NCBI RefSeq assembly: GCF_003634775.1
Contig: NZ_RBXB01000002.1
Location: forward strand, 930,001-994,000
Length of the DNA: 64,000 nt
Direction of reading: 5' to 3'
From: Chryseobacterium defluvii
GTDB taxonomy: Bacteria > Bacteroidota > Bacteroidia > Flavobacteriales > Weeksellaceae
This document shows positions 37,481-45,980 of the stretch, one piece after another. A program made the translations under genes and the position numbers. The notes under the pieces are model-generated. The model saw only the letters and a program-made list of their open reading frames with translations. It was not told the DNA's origin and ran no database searches. Position 1 is the stretch's first letter, and the number at the start of each line of letters is the position of its first letter.

Positions 37481-39025
37481 TTACGCCTTCCTTTTGTACT
37501 TTACTTTTTCTTTGATGATTTCAATAACGTCTACACTCTTCACCTTAGATTGTACCCAGCCATGAATATCTATATACAATAATGAACGTCTGTAATACTC
37601 ATTTCCGGAAAAGACCTCCAGCTTTTTATCAAATTCCTTAAATAATTTCATTTGTTTATCCGGGGTCATATCATTCAGCTTTTTGAAAAATGCTATGCTT
37701 TCAAAATGGAAGTCATCAGGCTTTTTCATCTTTTTGGCAAACTTCAGGGTGGCTTTGATAAAATCATCATAATCTTCATCAATTCCTGATTCATATTGGG
37801 CCATAAGGATCAGAATCCTTGTATGAAAGAGTAAATCTTCCTGCACATTTCCTTTGGATTCTATCACTTTCATGGAATATCTGATAGACTCATGGAATTT
37901 TTTACTTCCAAAAAGCATGGCTGCCATTTTCAGGTAAAGAATCATGAAATGGTGTTCATCAATTTTATCCCTGAACCTTTCCATTTTAAGCTCAATTTCA
38001 GGAATGAGCTTTGTCCCGGGAAAGAATTCACCTTTTACGAAGTGAATATTCATTAAAGTATTGTAATAGGTCAGAAAAACAAGTGATTGTGCATTCTCAT
38101 TTTGAGCAAAGCTTGATGCACTGACGGTTTGGTTAAACTTCTCAAAACTCTCCTCCAGAATATCAATATTTCCGTATAGAAAAAGGATTTTCAGCAGATA
38201 TGTATTGCCTTTAATATACCATACCGGGTGACTGATGATCATATCCGGATTTTTATAGAATAAATCCACCCACTGATAGGCATATTTAAGAGTATATTTA
38301 TATTCCTGCAAAAGCTGATTTTTCCATACATGTGCTTTAAAATACCACAGCTTTTCCGTAAAATTCAGTTTCTCAAACTGAATGTTTTTGATCTGTGCAT
38401 TGAAAATACCCATCACTTCCGACCGGTCTTCATTATTTTTTACATAGCCGTGAGTCAGCATTTCACTGTATAATTTCAATGAAAGATTGGAAAGCTCCGT
38501 GGCGTAATGATTTTGCTTACTGATTTCCCTGGATTGTTTGATCAGTTCTTCGGCACGTCCTTCAATACTTCTTGTGATAAACTGCGATTCAATCACTTTT
38601 TCCAGATTAATGATTTCTGAAGCAATACTTTTTTCGTCTAATTCCAAAGCTGTTTGTTTGGTCTTATCCAAAATTTTCAGTGCTTGTTTGTAAAGTCCTT
38701 TCTGATATAGAATATTGGCAAAATCCAGTTGTTCCCTTAATTGAATCCGGTAATTCTGATGAATAGGGTTCAGTCTTAAGCTCACCAGGATCTGTTTGTA
38801 AAGGTGGGCTTTAAGATTAGATAACTGCTGTTTGGTTGAAATTTTCTTATCCAGAATAATACTTTCATCGTATTCCTTCATCTTATCCATTTCTGAAAAA
38901 AGAAGGAGAAATTTAGCATCCGCATTAATTCCGAGCCGATTTACATAGAGCTTGAATTGCCGCTTTTCGGAAGTCGTTAATGATTTGATCAATACAAATA
39001 AAAAATCTTTCTGCAATTCTGCCAT
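37481..39025 (-). CDS. Conserved helical (TPR-like) protein of unknown function
   Basis: A 514-residue protein, probably cytoplasmic, with no signal peptide. It is almost wholly alpha-helical, with repeated pairs of amphipathic helices that look like degenerate TPRs, for example FANILYQKGLYKQALKILDK (about 105-124) and the later MAAMLFGSKKFHESIRYSM. The N-terminus (FVLIKSLTTSEKRQFKLYV) is distinctive and recurs in Bacteroidota proteins of this size. It faces the leu operon divergently. No catalytic motif is visible; a scaffold or regulator role is only a guess. Confidence 0.75.
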   Translation of the reverse strand: MAELQKDFLFVLIKSLTTSEKRQFKLYVNRLGINADAKFLLLFSEMDKMKEYDESIILDKKISTKQQLSNLKAHLYKQILVSLRLNPIHQNYRIQLREQLDFANILYQKGLYKQALKILDKTKQTALELDEKSIASEIINLEKVIESQFITRSIEGRAEELIKQSREISKQNHYATELSNLSLKLYSEMLTHGYVKNNEDRSEVMGIFNAQIKNIQFEKLNFTEKLWYFKAHVWKNQLLQEYKYTLKYAYQWVDLFYKNPDMIISHPVWYIKGNTYLLKILFLYGNIDILEESFEKFNQTVSASSFAQNENAQSLVFLTYYNTLMNIHFVKGEFFPGTKLIPEIELKMERFRDKIDEHHFMILYLKMAAMLFGSKKFHESIRYSMKVIESKGNVQEDLLFHTRILILMAQYESGIDEDYDDFIKATLKFAKKMKKPDDFHFESIAFFKKLNDMTPDKQMKLFKEFDKKLEVFSGNEYYRRSLLYIDIHGWVQSKVKSVDVIEIIKEKVKYKRKA

Positions 39026-39117
39026 TGTAAATTTTTAAAATTTAAAAAACTGATTATCAATTAAATAAAATAAATTCCCAATATATTGAATATTGTAATT
39101 TTTAGAGAAAATGAAAA

Positions 39118-39146
39118 TTGAAAAAGAATTCAACTCTCTAGTTTTG
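39118..39146 (+). promoter_or_regulatory. Promoter of the leu operon
   Basis: TTG (39118-39120) and TAGTTTTG (39139-39146) are 18 bases apart. Transcription would begin near 39152, leaving a leader of only about 20 bases before leuA. Confidence 0.6.
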
Positions 39147-39172
39147 AATCAAAATTAAGTAAAAACTTTATT

Positions 39173-40336
39173 ATGAATTCCGAAAAGATTGAAATTTTTG
39201 ATACTACATTGAGAGATGGAGAGCAGGTCCCGGGTTGTAAGTTGGATACGGAACAAAAACTGATTATTGCTGAAAAACTTGATGAACTGGGTGTAGATGT
39301 TATTGAAGCAGGTTTCCCGATTTCAAGTCCGGGAGATTTTCATTCCGTTTCGGAAATTTCAAAATTAATAAGAAATGCTAAAGTTTGTGGTCTGACAAGG
39401 GCTAATCAAAAAGATATTGATGTTGCTGCAGAAGCCTTACGATTTGCAAAAAGGCCAAGAATCCATACAGGAATCGGAACTTCTGATTCTCATATTAAAT
39501 ATAAATTCAATTCCAATAGGGAAGACATTATTGAACGGGCTGTTCAGGCGGTAAAATATGCGAAAACTTTTGTAGATGATGTGGAATTTTATGCTGAGGA
39601 TGCAGGAAGAACCGATAATGATTATCTGGCAAAAGTTTGCGAAGCGGTTATTAAAGCCGGGGCAACAGTTCTAAATATTCCTGATACCACAGGCTATTGC
39701 CTTCCTGAAGAATATGGTGAAAAAATCAGTTATTTAAAGGAAAATGTTACCGGGATAGATAAAGCCGTCTTATCATGTCACTGCCATAATGATCTTGGAT
39801 TAGCTACTGCAAACTCTATTTCCGGTGTGATGAATGGAGCCAGACAAATTGAATGCACGATTAACGGGCTTGGAGAAAGGGCGGGGAACACCGCTTTGGA
39901 AGAAGTTGTAATGGTTATCAAACAGCACAATCACTTGCAATTATATACTGATATCAACTCCAAAATGCTCAATTCCATGAGTGTTTTGGTTTCTGATCTC
40001 ATGGGAATGCCTGTTCAGCCCAATAAAGCCATTGTCGGAGCCAATGCTTTTGCTCATAGTTCGGGAATTCATCAGGATGGAGTAATCAAAAACAGGGAAA
40101 CTTATGAAATCATAGATCCTGAAGAAGTAGGCGTGAACGCTTCAACTATTGTTCTTACGGCAAGAAGCGGCCGTTCTGCATTGGCCTATAGATTCAAGCA
40201 TATAGGTTTTGATGTCACCAAAAATGAACTGGACTTTTTGTACCGGGAATTTCTAAAGGTTGCCGATATGAAGAAGGAAGTTAATAATGATGATTTAAGT
40301 GCAATCATTGAAAAAGTAACCAGAAAAATAGGATAG
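39173..40336 (+). CDS. leuA: 2-isopropylmalate synthase, short form
   Basis: A 387-residue enzyme that condenses acetyl-CoA with 2-oxoisovalerate, the first committed step of leucine synthesis. The catalytic TIM barrel is complete: [13 protein letters not shown] at the N-terminus, [13 protein letters not shown] and NGLGERAGN, then the linker subdomain [11 protein letters not shown]. The chain stops near residue 387, whereas most bacterial LeuA proteins are about 500-560 residues with a C-terminal LeuA dimer domain that binds leucine. That allosteric domain is absent here. Adjacent leuCDB supports LeuA rather than homocitrate or citramalate synthase. Confidence 0.93.
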   Translation: MNSEKIEIFDTTLRDGEQVPGCKLDTEQKLIIAEKLDELGVDVIEAGFPISSPGDFHSVSEISKLIRNAKVCGLTRANQKDIDVAAEALRFAKRPRIHTGIGTSDSHIKYKFNSNREDIIERAVQAVKYAKTFVDDVEFYAEDAGRTDNDYLAKVCEAVIKAGATVLNIPDTTGYCLPEEYGEKISYLKENVTGIDKAVLSCHCHNDLGLATANSISGVMNGARQIECTINGLGERAGNTALEEVVMVIKQHNHLQLYTDINSKMLNSMSVLVSDLMGMPVQPNKAIVGANAFAHSSGIHQDGVIKNRETYEIIDPEEVGVNASTIVLTARSGRSALAYRFKHIGFDVTKNELDFLYREFLKVADMKKEVNNDDLSAIIEKVTRKIG

Positions 40337-40353
40337 ATTTAATATACATCTAA

Positions 40354-41736
40354 ATGAGCAACGATAAAAAGACACTTTTTGATAAAGTCTGGGACGCCCA
40401 TGTTGTGGAGGACATTCCGGACGGCCCGCAAATTATATACATAGATAAACACCTGATCCATGAGGTAACCAGCCCACAAGCTTTTGCCGAACTGGAATCC
40501 AGAAATCTTGAAATTTTCAGACCCAAACAGATTGTTGCAACGGCAGATCATAATGTTCCTACTTGGGATCAGGACCAACCTATTCGCGATATATCTTCCA
40601 GAAATCAAGTAGAACAGCTAACAGAGAACTGCAGGAAAAACAATATTGAACTTTTCGGATTGGGGCATCAATACCAGGGAATAGTTCATATCATTGCTCC
40701 GGAACTAGGATTTACACAACCGGGAATGAGTATAGTTTGCGGAGACAGTCATACTTCCACACATGGTGCTTTCGGAGCCATTGCTTTCGGAATCGGAACA
40801 AGTCAGGTAGCACAGGTTTTTGCAAGTCAATGCCTGCTGTTGAATAAGCCAAAATCAATGCGGATTACCGTCAATGGTACTCTGAACAGAAATGTTCAGC
40901 CTAAAGATGTCATTCTCTATATCATTTCCAAAATAGGAACAGATGGCGGAACGGGGTATTTCTGTGAATATGCAGGAAATGTTTTCGAAGAAATGTCAAT
41001 GGAAGGAAGGATGACGGTCTGCAATATGAGCATTGAAATGGGAGCGAGAGGAGGCATGATTGCTCCGGATGAAACCACATTCAATTACGTTAAGGGAAGG
41101 GCTTTTGCTCCGAAAGGAAAGGAATGGGAAGAAAAGGTGGAATATTGGAAAACCCTGAGAACTGATGAAGAAGCCGTTTTTGATAAGGAATTTTCTTTTG
41201 ATGCTTACGAAATTTCCCCAATGATTACCTACGGAACCAATCCCGGGATGGGGATTTCAATTCATGAAAATATTCCGGAGCCACAAAGCGATTCTGAAAA
41301 AAAAGCCTTACAATATATGGGATTAAAAGCAGGCCAGGCGCTTTCTGATATCCCTGTCAATTATGTTTTCATAGGAAGTTGTACGAATGCCAGAATTGAA
41401 GATTTTCGTTCTGCCGCTCAGTATATTAAAGGAAAAAGCAAATCGGAACATGTCCATGCTTTGATTGTTCCAGGTTCTCAACAGGTAGTAAAGCAGATAT
41501 ATGAAGAGGGCCTGGATAAAATTTTCCATGAAGCGGGCTTCCAGATCAGGCAGCCGGGATGTTCAGCCTGTTTAGCCATGAATGATGATAAAATCCCTGA
41601 AGGAGAATATTGCGTCTCCACTTCCAACAGGAATTTTGAAGGGAGACAAGGGCAGGGTGCAAGAACTATTCTGGCTAGTCCTTTAACGGCTGCAAAAGTT
41701 GCTATTGAAGGCCGGATTTCAGTTTTTGAAAATTAA
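40354..41736 (+). CDS. leuC: 3-isopropylmalate dehydratase large subunit
   Basis: A 460-residue aconitase-family subunit that, with LeuD, isomerises 2- to 3-isopropylmalate. The three [4Fe-4S] Cys ligands are visible: [27 protein letters not shown] and [11 protein letters not shown]. The N-terminus [17 protein letters not shown], shown here as two halves [10 protein letters not shown] and VEDIPDG, is typical. It begins 17 bases after leuA; a roughly 100-base spacer with short repeated words separates it from leuD. Confidence 0.98.
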   Translation: MSNDKKTLFDKVWDAHVVEDIPDGPQIIYIDKHLIHEVTSPQAFAELESRNLEIFRPKQIVATADHNVPTWDQDQPIRDISSRNQVEQLTENCRKNNIELFGLGHQYQGIVHIIAPELGFTQPGMSIVCGDSHTSTHGAFGAIAFGIGTSQVAQVFASQCLLLNKPKSMRITVNGTLNRNVQPKDVILYIISKIGTDGGTGYFCEYAGNVFEEMSMEGRMTVCNMSIEMGARGGMIAPDETTFNYVKGRAFAPKGKEWEEKVEYWKTLRTDEEAVFDKEFSFDAYEISPMITYGTNPGMGISIHENIPEPQSDSEKKALQYMGLKAGQALSDIPVNYVFIGSCTNARIEDFRSAAQYIKGKSKSEHVHALIVPGSQQVVKQIYEEGLDKIFHEAGFQIRQPGCSACLAMNDDKIPEGEYCVSTSNRNFEGRQGQGARTILASPLTAAKVAIEGRISVFEN

Positions 41737-41839
41737 AACGATGAATAGTCAATGGTCAAATGTCAATTTTTACAATTCCATAATTCAGCATTGACTTACG
41801 AAGTAAAATTCACCATTCACATTAATAATATTCTAAAGA

Positions 41840-42448
41840 ATGCAAAAATTAATCATTATAAAATCCCGAGCCATCCCTTTGCCCGTTGAAAATATAGATA
41901 CGGACCAAATTATTCCGGCCAGATTTCTAAAAAGTATTGATAAAAAGGGATTTGGAAATAATCTTTTCAGGGATTGGAGATACCATGTCCACACCAATGA
42001 GCCTAACCCTGATTTTGTTTTGAATAATCCGAAATACAGCGGTGAAATTCTGGTTGCAGGCAATAACTTCGGATGTGGCAGCAGCCGTGAACATGCGGCA
42101 TGGTCTTTGACGGATTATGGTTTTAAAGTAGTAGTTTCAAGTTTTTTCGCCGATATATTTAAAGGGAATGCTTTGAATAACGGATTATTGCCGGTAAAAG
42201 TTTCTGAAGGATTTTTAAAAGAAATCCTAGAGGGTGTTACCAACAGTCCTGAAAGTGAAATTGTAGTGGATGTGGAACAGCAAAGCATCAGTTTCAATGG
42301 AAAATCCGAAAATTTTGAACTCGATTCTTATAAAAAAATATGCCTGATGAATGGATATGATGATATCGATTTTTTAATCAGTAAAAAGCAGGCAATACAA
42401 AATTTTGAACTAAAAACACAAAAAGAGTATGAACAAAAATTATTTTAA
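41840..42448 (+). CDS. leuD: 3-isopropylmalate dehydratase small subunit
   Basis: A 202-residue swivel-domain subunit of isopropylmalate isomerase. Substrate-recognition residues are in [16 protein letters not shown] and the conserved [16 protein letters not shown]. Length and order fit LeuD. The last 20 bases overlap the start of leuB, so the two are translationally coupled. Confidence 0.98.
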   Translation: MQKLIIIKSRAIPLPVENIDTDQIIPARFLKSIDKKGFGNNLFRDWRYHVHTNEPNPDFVLNNPKYSGEILVAGNNFGCGSSREHAAWSLTDYGFKVVVSSFFADIFKGNALNNGLLPVKVSEGFLKEILEGVTNSPESEIVVDVEQQSISFNGKSENFELDSYKKICLMNGYDDIDFLISKKQAIQNFELKTQKEYEQKLF

Positions 42449-43553
42449 ACTAGCCGTTCTTCCCGGGGATGGAATTGGTCCGGAAGTCATTAATGAAAGC
42501 ATTAAAATCCTGGATGCCATATCAGAATCTTTTGGATATCAATTCGAGTACAGCTACGGATTGATGGGTGCTGAAGCTATTTATAAAACAGGAAACCCTT
42601 TACCCGATGAAACATTGAAGATTTGCAAAGAATCGGATGCGGTGCTTTTTGGAGCCATTGGAGATCCTGCTTTTGATAATAATCCTGATGCCAAAGTAAG
42701 GCCTGAGCAGGGATTGTTGAGGCTTCGTAAAGAGCTTGGCCTTTTTGCCAATATCAGACCTCTTAAAACATATCCATCTTTAATTGAAAAAAGTCCATTA
42801 AAAAGAGAAATTATTGAAGGAACTGATATCCAGATTTTCAGGGAATTGGTGAGCGGAATATATTTTGGGGAAAAATATACTGATGAAGAAGGGCAATATG
42901 CTTATGATAACTGCAAATATAGCAGGGAAGAGATTATCCCCATTGTTCATATGGCATTTCGCGAAGCTCAAAAACGCAGAAAAAAATTAACGTTAGTTGA
43001 TAAGGCAAACGTTCTTGACACTTCAAGATTATGGAGAAAAATATGTCAGGAAATTTCAGCAGAATACCCGGATGTTACCCTAGATTTTATGTTTGTGGAT
43101 AATGCAGCGATGCAACTGATCCTTAATCCAAAACAATTTGATGTTATTGTCACTGAAAATATGTTTGGAGACATTATTTCTGATGAAGCAAGTGTAATAG
43201 GCGGCTCCATAGGCCTGTTGCCTTCCGCTTCCATTGGTGAAAGCAATGCTTTATTCGAACCCATTCACGGGTCTTACCCTCAGGCAAAAGGGAAGGGAAT
43301 TGCAAATCCGATTGCTTCTATCCTAAGTACAGCAATGATGCTTGATTATCTTCATTTGGAGCATGCTGCCCATAAATTAAAAGAATCCGTAGAACATGCA
43401 ATTGAAAATAAATATGTAACGGTTGATCTTAATGCAGACCTGCACTATTCTACAAGTGAAGTAGGTAGTTTTATTGCTGATTATATCAGATATTCTGAAA
43501 AGTCGTATTACAATTTTGAAAATGTAAAGCTTGGGAAATCTACAATCGTATAA
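42429..43553 (+). CDS. leuB: 3-isopropylmalate dehydrogenase
   Basis: A 374-residue NAD-dependent decarboxylating dehydrogenase. Signs of the family are [16 protein letters not shown], the substrate loop [16 protein letters not shown], the catalytic Tyr/Lys regions and the cofactor/metal segment [19 protein letters not shown]. It produces 2-oxoisocaproate, the precursor of leucine. The start ATG lies inside leuD. It is the last gene of leuACDB; a terminator follows 118 bases later. Confidence 0.98.
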   Translation: MNKNYFKLAVLPGDGIGPEVINESIKILDAISESFGYQFEYSYGLMGAEAIYKTGNPLPDETLKICKESDAVLFGAIGDPAFDNNPDAKVRPEQGLLRLRKELGLFANIRPLKTYPSLIEKSPLKREIIEGTDIQIFRELVSGIYFGEKYTDEEGQYAYDNCKYSREEIIPIVHMAFREAQKRRKKLTLVDKANVLDTSRLWRKICQEISAEYPDVTLDFMFVDNAAMQLILNPKQFDVIVTENMFGDIISDEASVIGGSIGLLPSASIGESNALFEPIHGSYPQAKGKGIANPIASILSTAMMLDYLHLEHAAHKLKESVEHAIENKYVTVDLNADLHYSTSEVGSFIADYIRYSEKSYYNFENVKLGKSTIV

Positions 43554-43670
43554 GAACTAATAATAAGTTTTGTTTCGCAATTCAATGTTAATTTTTAAAG
43601 TCCATAAAAATTTACCCGCAAGGCAAAATTCATTTCTGTTAAGTAATATACATTTTATTATATTTTTTAA

Positions 43671-43698
43671 GGGTTCTGTCTCATCAGAACCTTTTTTT
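43671..43698 (+). terminator. Terminator of the leu operon
   Basis: GGTTCTG/CAGAACC stem (43672-43678 and 43685-43691), loop TCTCAT, then seven T. Confidence 0.85.
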
Positions 43699-43916
43699 AT
43701 CTCATCTTTAAAGATTGATCGGGTTAAGACAAAAACATTCAGAACCAGATTATTCGTTCTGCAGAATTATAGTTAACAGAATAAGAAAACTGTTGATTTA
43801 TAGTCTGCTAAACTTAGATTTAAAATACTAATAACATTAGATGGATTAAATTGAAAATTAAGATCCAACGGAGATGCAAATGCAATATTATTATAGTCGA
43901 AATGAATAGTAATTAA

Positions 43917-43944
43917 AAATTTCCGTTTCATGAAACGGAAATTT
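43917..43944 (-). terminator. Terminator of the minus-strand DUF4230 operon
   Basis: A perfect 28-base palindrome (43917-43944) starting 6 bases after the stop of the 61-residue protein gene, with A-rich sequence beyond that reads as T on the minus strand. Confidence 0.75.
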
Positions 43945-43949
43945 ATTTT

Positions 43950-44135
43950 TTACTCTTTAGTATTATCTGTTTTTCCGGATTTGTTTTTGGAAGGTTTCTG
44001 AACATCTTCCTTATCAATATCAGGTGGATTTGTCTTTTTGGAGGAAGCAGGAATGTTGGGAAAATCCTGATTTTGTTTTCTGGTTTCTGCGCTATTGGCA
44101 GATTCTTTCTTTTTTTGATTTCCTTTTGAGTCCAT
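43950..44135 (-). CDS. Small hydrophilic protein, probably disordered
   Basis: A 61-residue, highly charged protein rich in Lys, Asn, Ser, Asp and Pro (for example SGKTDNTKE at the end) with no hydrophobic core. I accept it as a gene because it begins 13 bases after the DUF4230 gene in the same direction, has an ATG start and ends 6 bases before a perfect terminator palindrome. No function can be assigned. Composition suggests an intrinsically disordered or nucleic-acid/ribosome-associated peptide, but this is a guess. Confidence 0.55.
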   Translation of the reverse strand: MDSKGNQKKKESANSAETRKQNQDFPNIPASSKKTNPPDIDKEDVQKPSKNKSGKTDNTKE

Positions 44136-44148
44136 TGCTTTACAATTT

Positions 44149-44754
44149 TTAGAGTCCTAAAATACCGAGTTGTCCGGTCTTATCTTCTATGGTATAATTC
44201 AAAGCCTTTGCCAAAACGAAAATAGTATTAAGATTTTCCATTAATTGTTTTCGTCCTTCATTTCTCAGCTTATTCTGATCAATGGATTTTATCGCAGTTT
44301 CTTTCGCTTTCTGGGTTACGTTTTTGATATCCTTTTCAGAAACTCTGTTGAAAAAAGAATCATCCAGAGACTGGATCTCCACGCTTGGAGTAATTCTTAT
44401 ATCAGCATCAGGAAGCTCTGTAATGATCAGTTTTTTGTTAACGGAATCAACATCCATTTTCATTTTATTAAGATCATAGGAAACCTGCGCATTAGTTTTG
44501 GTATAGGTGATGATGCTATTGCTGGTCATTTCACTTCCAAAAAGCTCATAGCTCATTTTTGTCTTCTGCATGCTGGAAATATTTTGCTCCAATACCACCA
44601 TTTTGTTCATCTTGGAAATCTGATTGGTCAGGATATAATAATCCGATTTCTCTGTTTTCCCTCCAAGATTGAAACATGATTTAAGACCGAAAAACAGGAG
44701 CAGCATAACGAGAACCCCTGCTATAAATGATATGATTACCTTATAATTTCTCAA
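44149..44754 (-). CDS. DUF4230 family membrane-anchored protein
   Basis: A 201-residue protein with one N-terminal membrane helix (about 7-28, VIISFIAGVLVMLLLFFGLK) and an extracytoplasmic domain. The KMSYELFGSEMTSNSIITYT and VNKKLIITELPDADI segments match the DUF4230 family, which is of unknown function. The C-terminal half is helical, with RNEGRKQLMENLNTIF. It lies in a four-gene minus-strand operon with a MazG-like enzyme, a thioredoxin-like protein and a small hydrophilic protein; the gaps to its two neighbours are 2 and 13 bases. Confidence 0.8.
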   Translation of the reverse strand: MRNYKVIISFIAGVLVMLLLFFGLKSCFNLGGKTEKSDYYILTNQISKMNKMVVLEQNISSMQKTKMSYELFGSEMTSNSIITYTKTNAQVSYDLNKMKMDVDSVNKKLIITELPDADIRITPSVEIQSLDDSFFNRVSEKDIKNVTQKAKETAIKSIDQNKLRNEGRKQLMENLNTIFVLAKALNYTIEDKTGQLGILGL

Positions 44755-44756
44755 AT

Positions 44757-45323
44757 CTATTTGTTAAATATTTCTTTGATTACAGACTTGTCATCTTTTT
44801 TTAAAATTTCAACAAGATCTCTTTCAATATACCCTGTTGTGGGCATTTCAATAATTCTTCCAATTTCTTTACCGTATTTTTCAACGATAATGGTAGGAAC
44901 TTTCTGGATGTTATAGCGGCCTTCATCACCCGTAGGAGATTCCTTCTTACGGTTAACCGCTATAATGGTTAATTTATTATCCGGATATTTTAATTCTTCC
45001 AGGATCTTCATCAGTCTCGGGAAATCCCTGTGGCTGTCTTCACACCAGGTTCCCATGAATACAATAAGATTATAAGAATTGATTTTATTTTTTTTAAGCT
45101 GCTCCACGGCTTTTTGGTCTAAAGCATATTCATCATGCTCTTTTACATACCAATCGGCATAGGGTGCTTTTAGAAATTGCTCTTTCAATTGGTGGCCCAA
45201 CAGCATTTTACCGTCATTTTGGGTTTCAACCTCTCGGTTGACCACCACCTTTTGTGCATTGAATTGCTGAGCCGTTAAAGCCAGCCCGGAAATGATCACA
45301 ATATTTGTAATAAACTTTTTCAT
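44757..45323 (-). CDS. Thioredoxin-fold protein, exported, with WCxxS site
   Basis: A 188-residue protein. I start at ATG 45323 (MKKFITNIVIISGLALTAQ), which gives a clean signal peptide one base beyond the upstream stop; a TTG at 45335 is the alternative. The thioredoxin fold covers about 60-180, with FMGTWCEDSHRDFPRL at the active site and the cis-proline loop in IQKVPTIIV. The usual CxxC is WCEDS, so the resolving cysteine is replaced by serine. This suggests a reductase-like or mixed-disulfide/isomerase role rather than a dithiol oxidase. Periplasmic location is inferred. Confidence 0.85.
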   Translation of the reverse strand: MKKFITNIVIISGLALTAQQFNAQKVVVNREVETQNDGKMLLGHQLKEQFLKAPYADWYVKEHDEYALDQKAVEQLKKNKINSYNLIVFMGTWCEDSHRDFPRLMKILEELKYPDNKLTIIAVNRKKESPTGDEGRYNIQKVPTIIVEKYGKEIGRIIEMPTTGYIERDLVEILKKDDKSVIKEIFNK

Positions 45324-45324
45324 A

Positions 45325-45792
45325 CTATTTTTCAATAATTGCTTTTAGATCAGCAGGAGAGTAGTATTTGTTTTTCAGAACCTTGTGATCGGCCTGTCTG
45401 TAAACATTATACTTTTCTCCGGATTTCTCATAAAACGATTCTACTTCTTTTTCTTTATAAAATTCAACCGTTTCTTTTGCCTGTTCCTCATTATCGCAGG
45501 CTTTAGACATATTGGAACGCTGAACTTCGTTGAATAGCTCTACAAATTTGTTGCCAAGTCCGAATTCCAGAACCGCACCGCTCAATACATACTGAAGGTC
45601 ACAAAGAGCATCCGCAATCTCTACAATATCCTTATCTTCGATGGCTTTTTTCAGCTCATTTAATTCTTCCTGCAAAAGTTCTACTCTCAGGTTGCATCTT
45701 TCTTGTGAAGGAATTTGTGGAGTTTCTAAAATAGGGGCTTTAAAAGTAGTATGGAATTCTGCTACTTGGTTCAGACTATCAATTTTATCCAT
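45325..45792 (-). CDS. MazG-like nucleoside triphosphate pyrophosphohydrolase
   Basis: A 155-residue all-alpha NTP-PPase family protein (phosphoribosyl-ATP pyrophosphohydrolase-like). The metal-binding signature is seen as LLQEELNELKKAI (ExxE) followed by DIVEIADALCDLQYVL (ExxD). Such proteins hydrolyse (deoxy)nucleoside triphosphates to monophosphates for pool sanitation. It starts the small operon that continues with the thioredoxin-like gene one base downstream. Substrate unknown. Confidence 0.88.
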   Translation of the reverse strand: MDKIDSLNQVAEFHTTFKAPILETPQIPSQERCNLRVELLQEELNELKKAIEDKDIVEIADALCDLQYVLSGAVLEFGLGNKFVELFNEVQRSNMSKACDNEEQAKETVEFYKEKEVESFYEKSGEKYNVYRQADHKVLKNKYYSPADLKAIIEK

Positions 45793-45926
45793 GAATATTT
45801 TTATTTAAGGCAAATATAATGATTGATCATAAATTTTGTACAATGTAGCAGTAAAATGTACAATGATTTTAAGTTCGGATTGCTGATTGCAATATCATTA
45901 TTCATTACAGATTATTTATTATTCAT

Positions 45927-45956
45927 AAAAAAGACTGCCTTGTTACAGGCAGCCTT
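45927..45956 (-). terminator. Terminator of the secreted metalloprotease gene
   Basis: Ten-pair stem (45931-45940 with 45947-45956, one G-U), six-base loop, T run on the minus strand; about 25 bases after the stop. Confidence 0.85.
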
Positions 45957-45980
45957 CACATAGTTTGATTTTAAAGATGA

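Larger units (their letters stand above)
43554..43949. other. 396-base intergenic gap between leuB and a minus-strand operon
   Basis: The gap holds two hairpin terminators (listed separately), one for each flanking operon. The remaining roughly 220 bases (43699-43916) are AT-rich, without a convincing gene, RNA or promoter. Confidence 0.6.

Noticed and set aside
39109..39156. A 15-codon frame with two Leu codons just upstream of leuA, considered as a leucine leader peptide
   Set aside because: The best promoter (-7 box at 39139-39146) lies inside it, so most of the frame would not be transcribed. It has only two Leu codons and no terminator follows.
43570..43776. A 68-codon plus-strand frame downstream of leuB
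   Set aside because: It starts with TTG, runs straight through the leu terminator hairpin and has no protein-like features.
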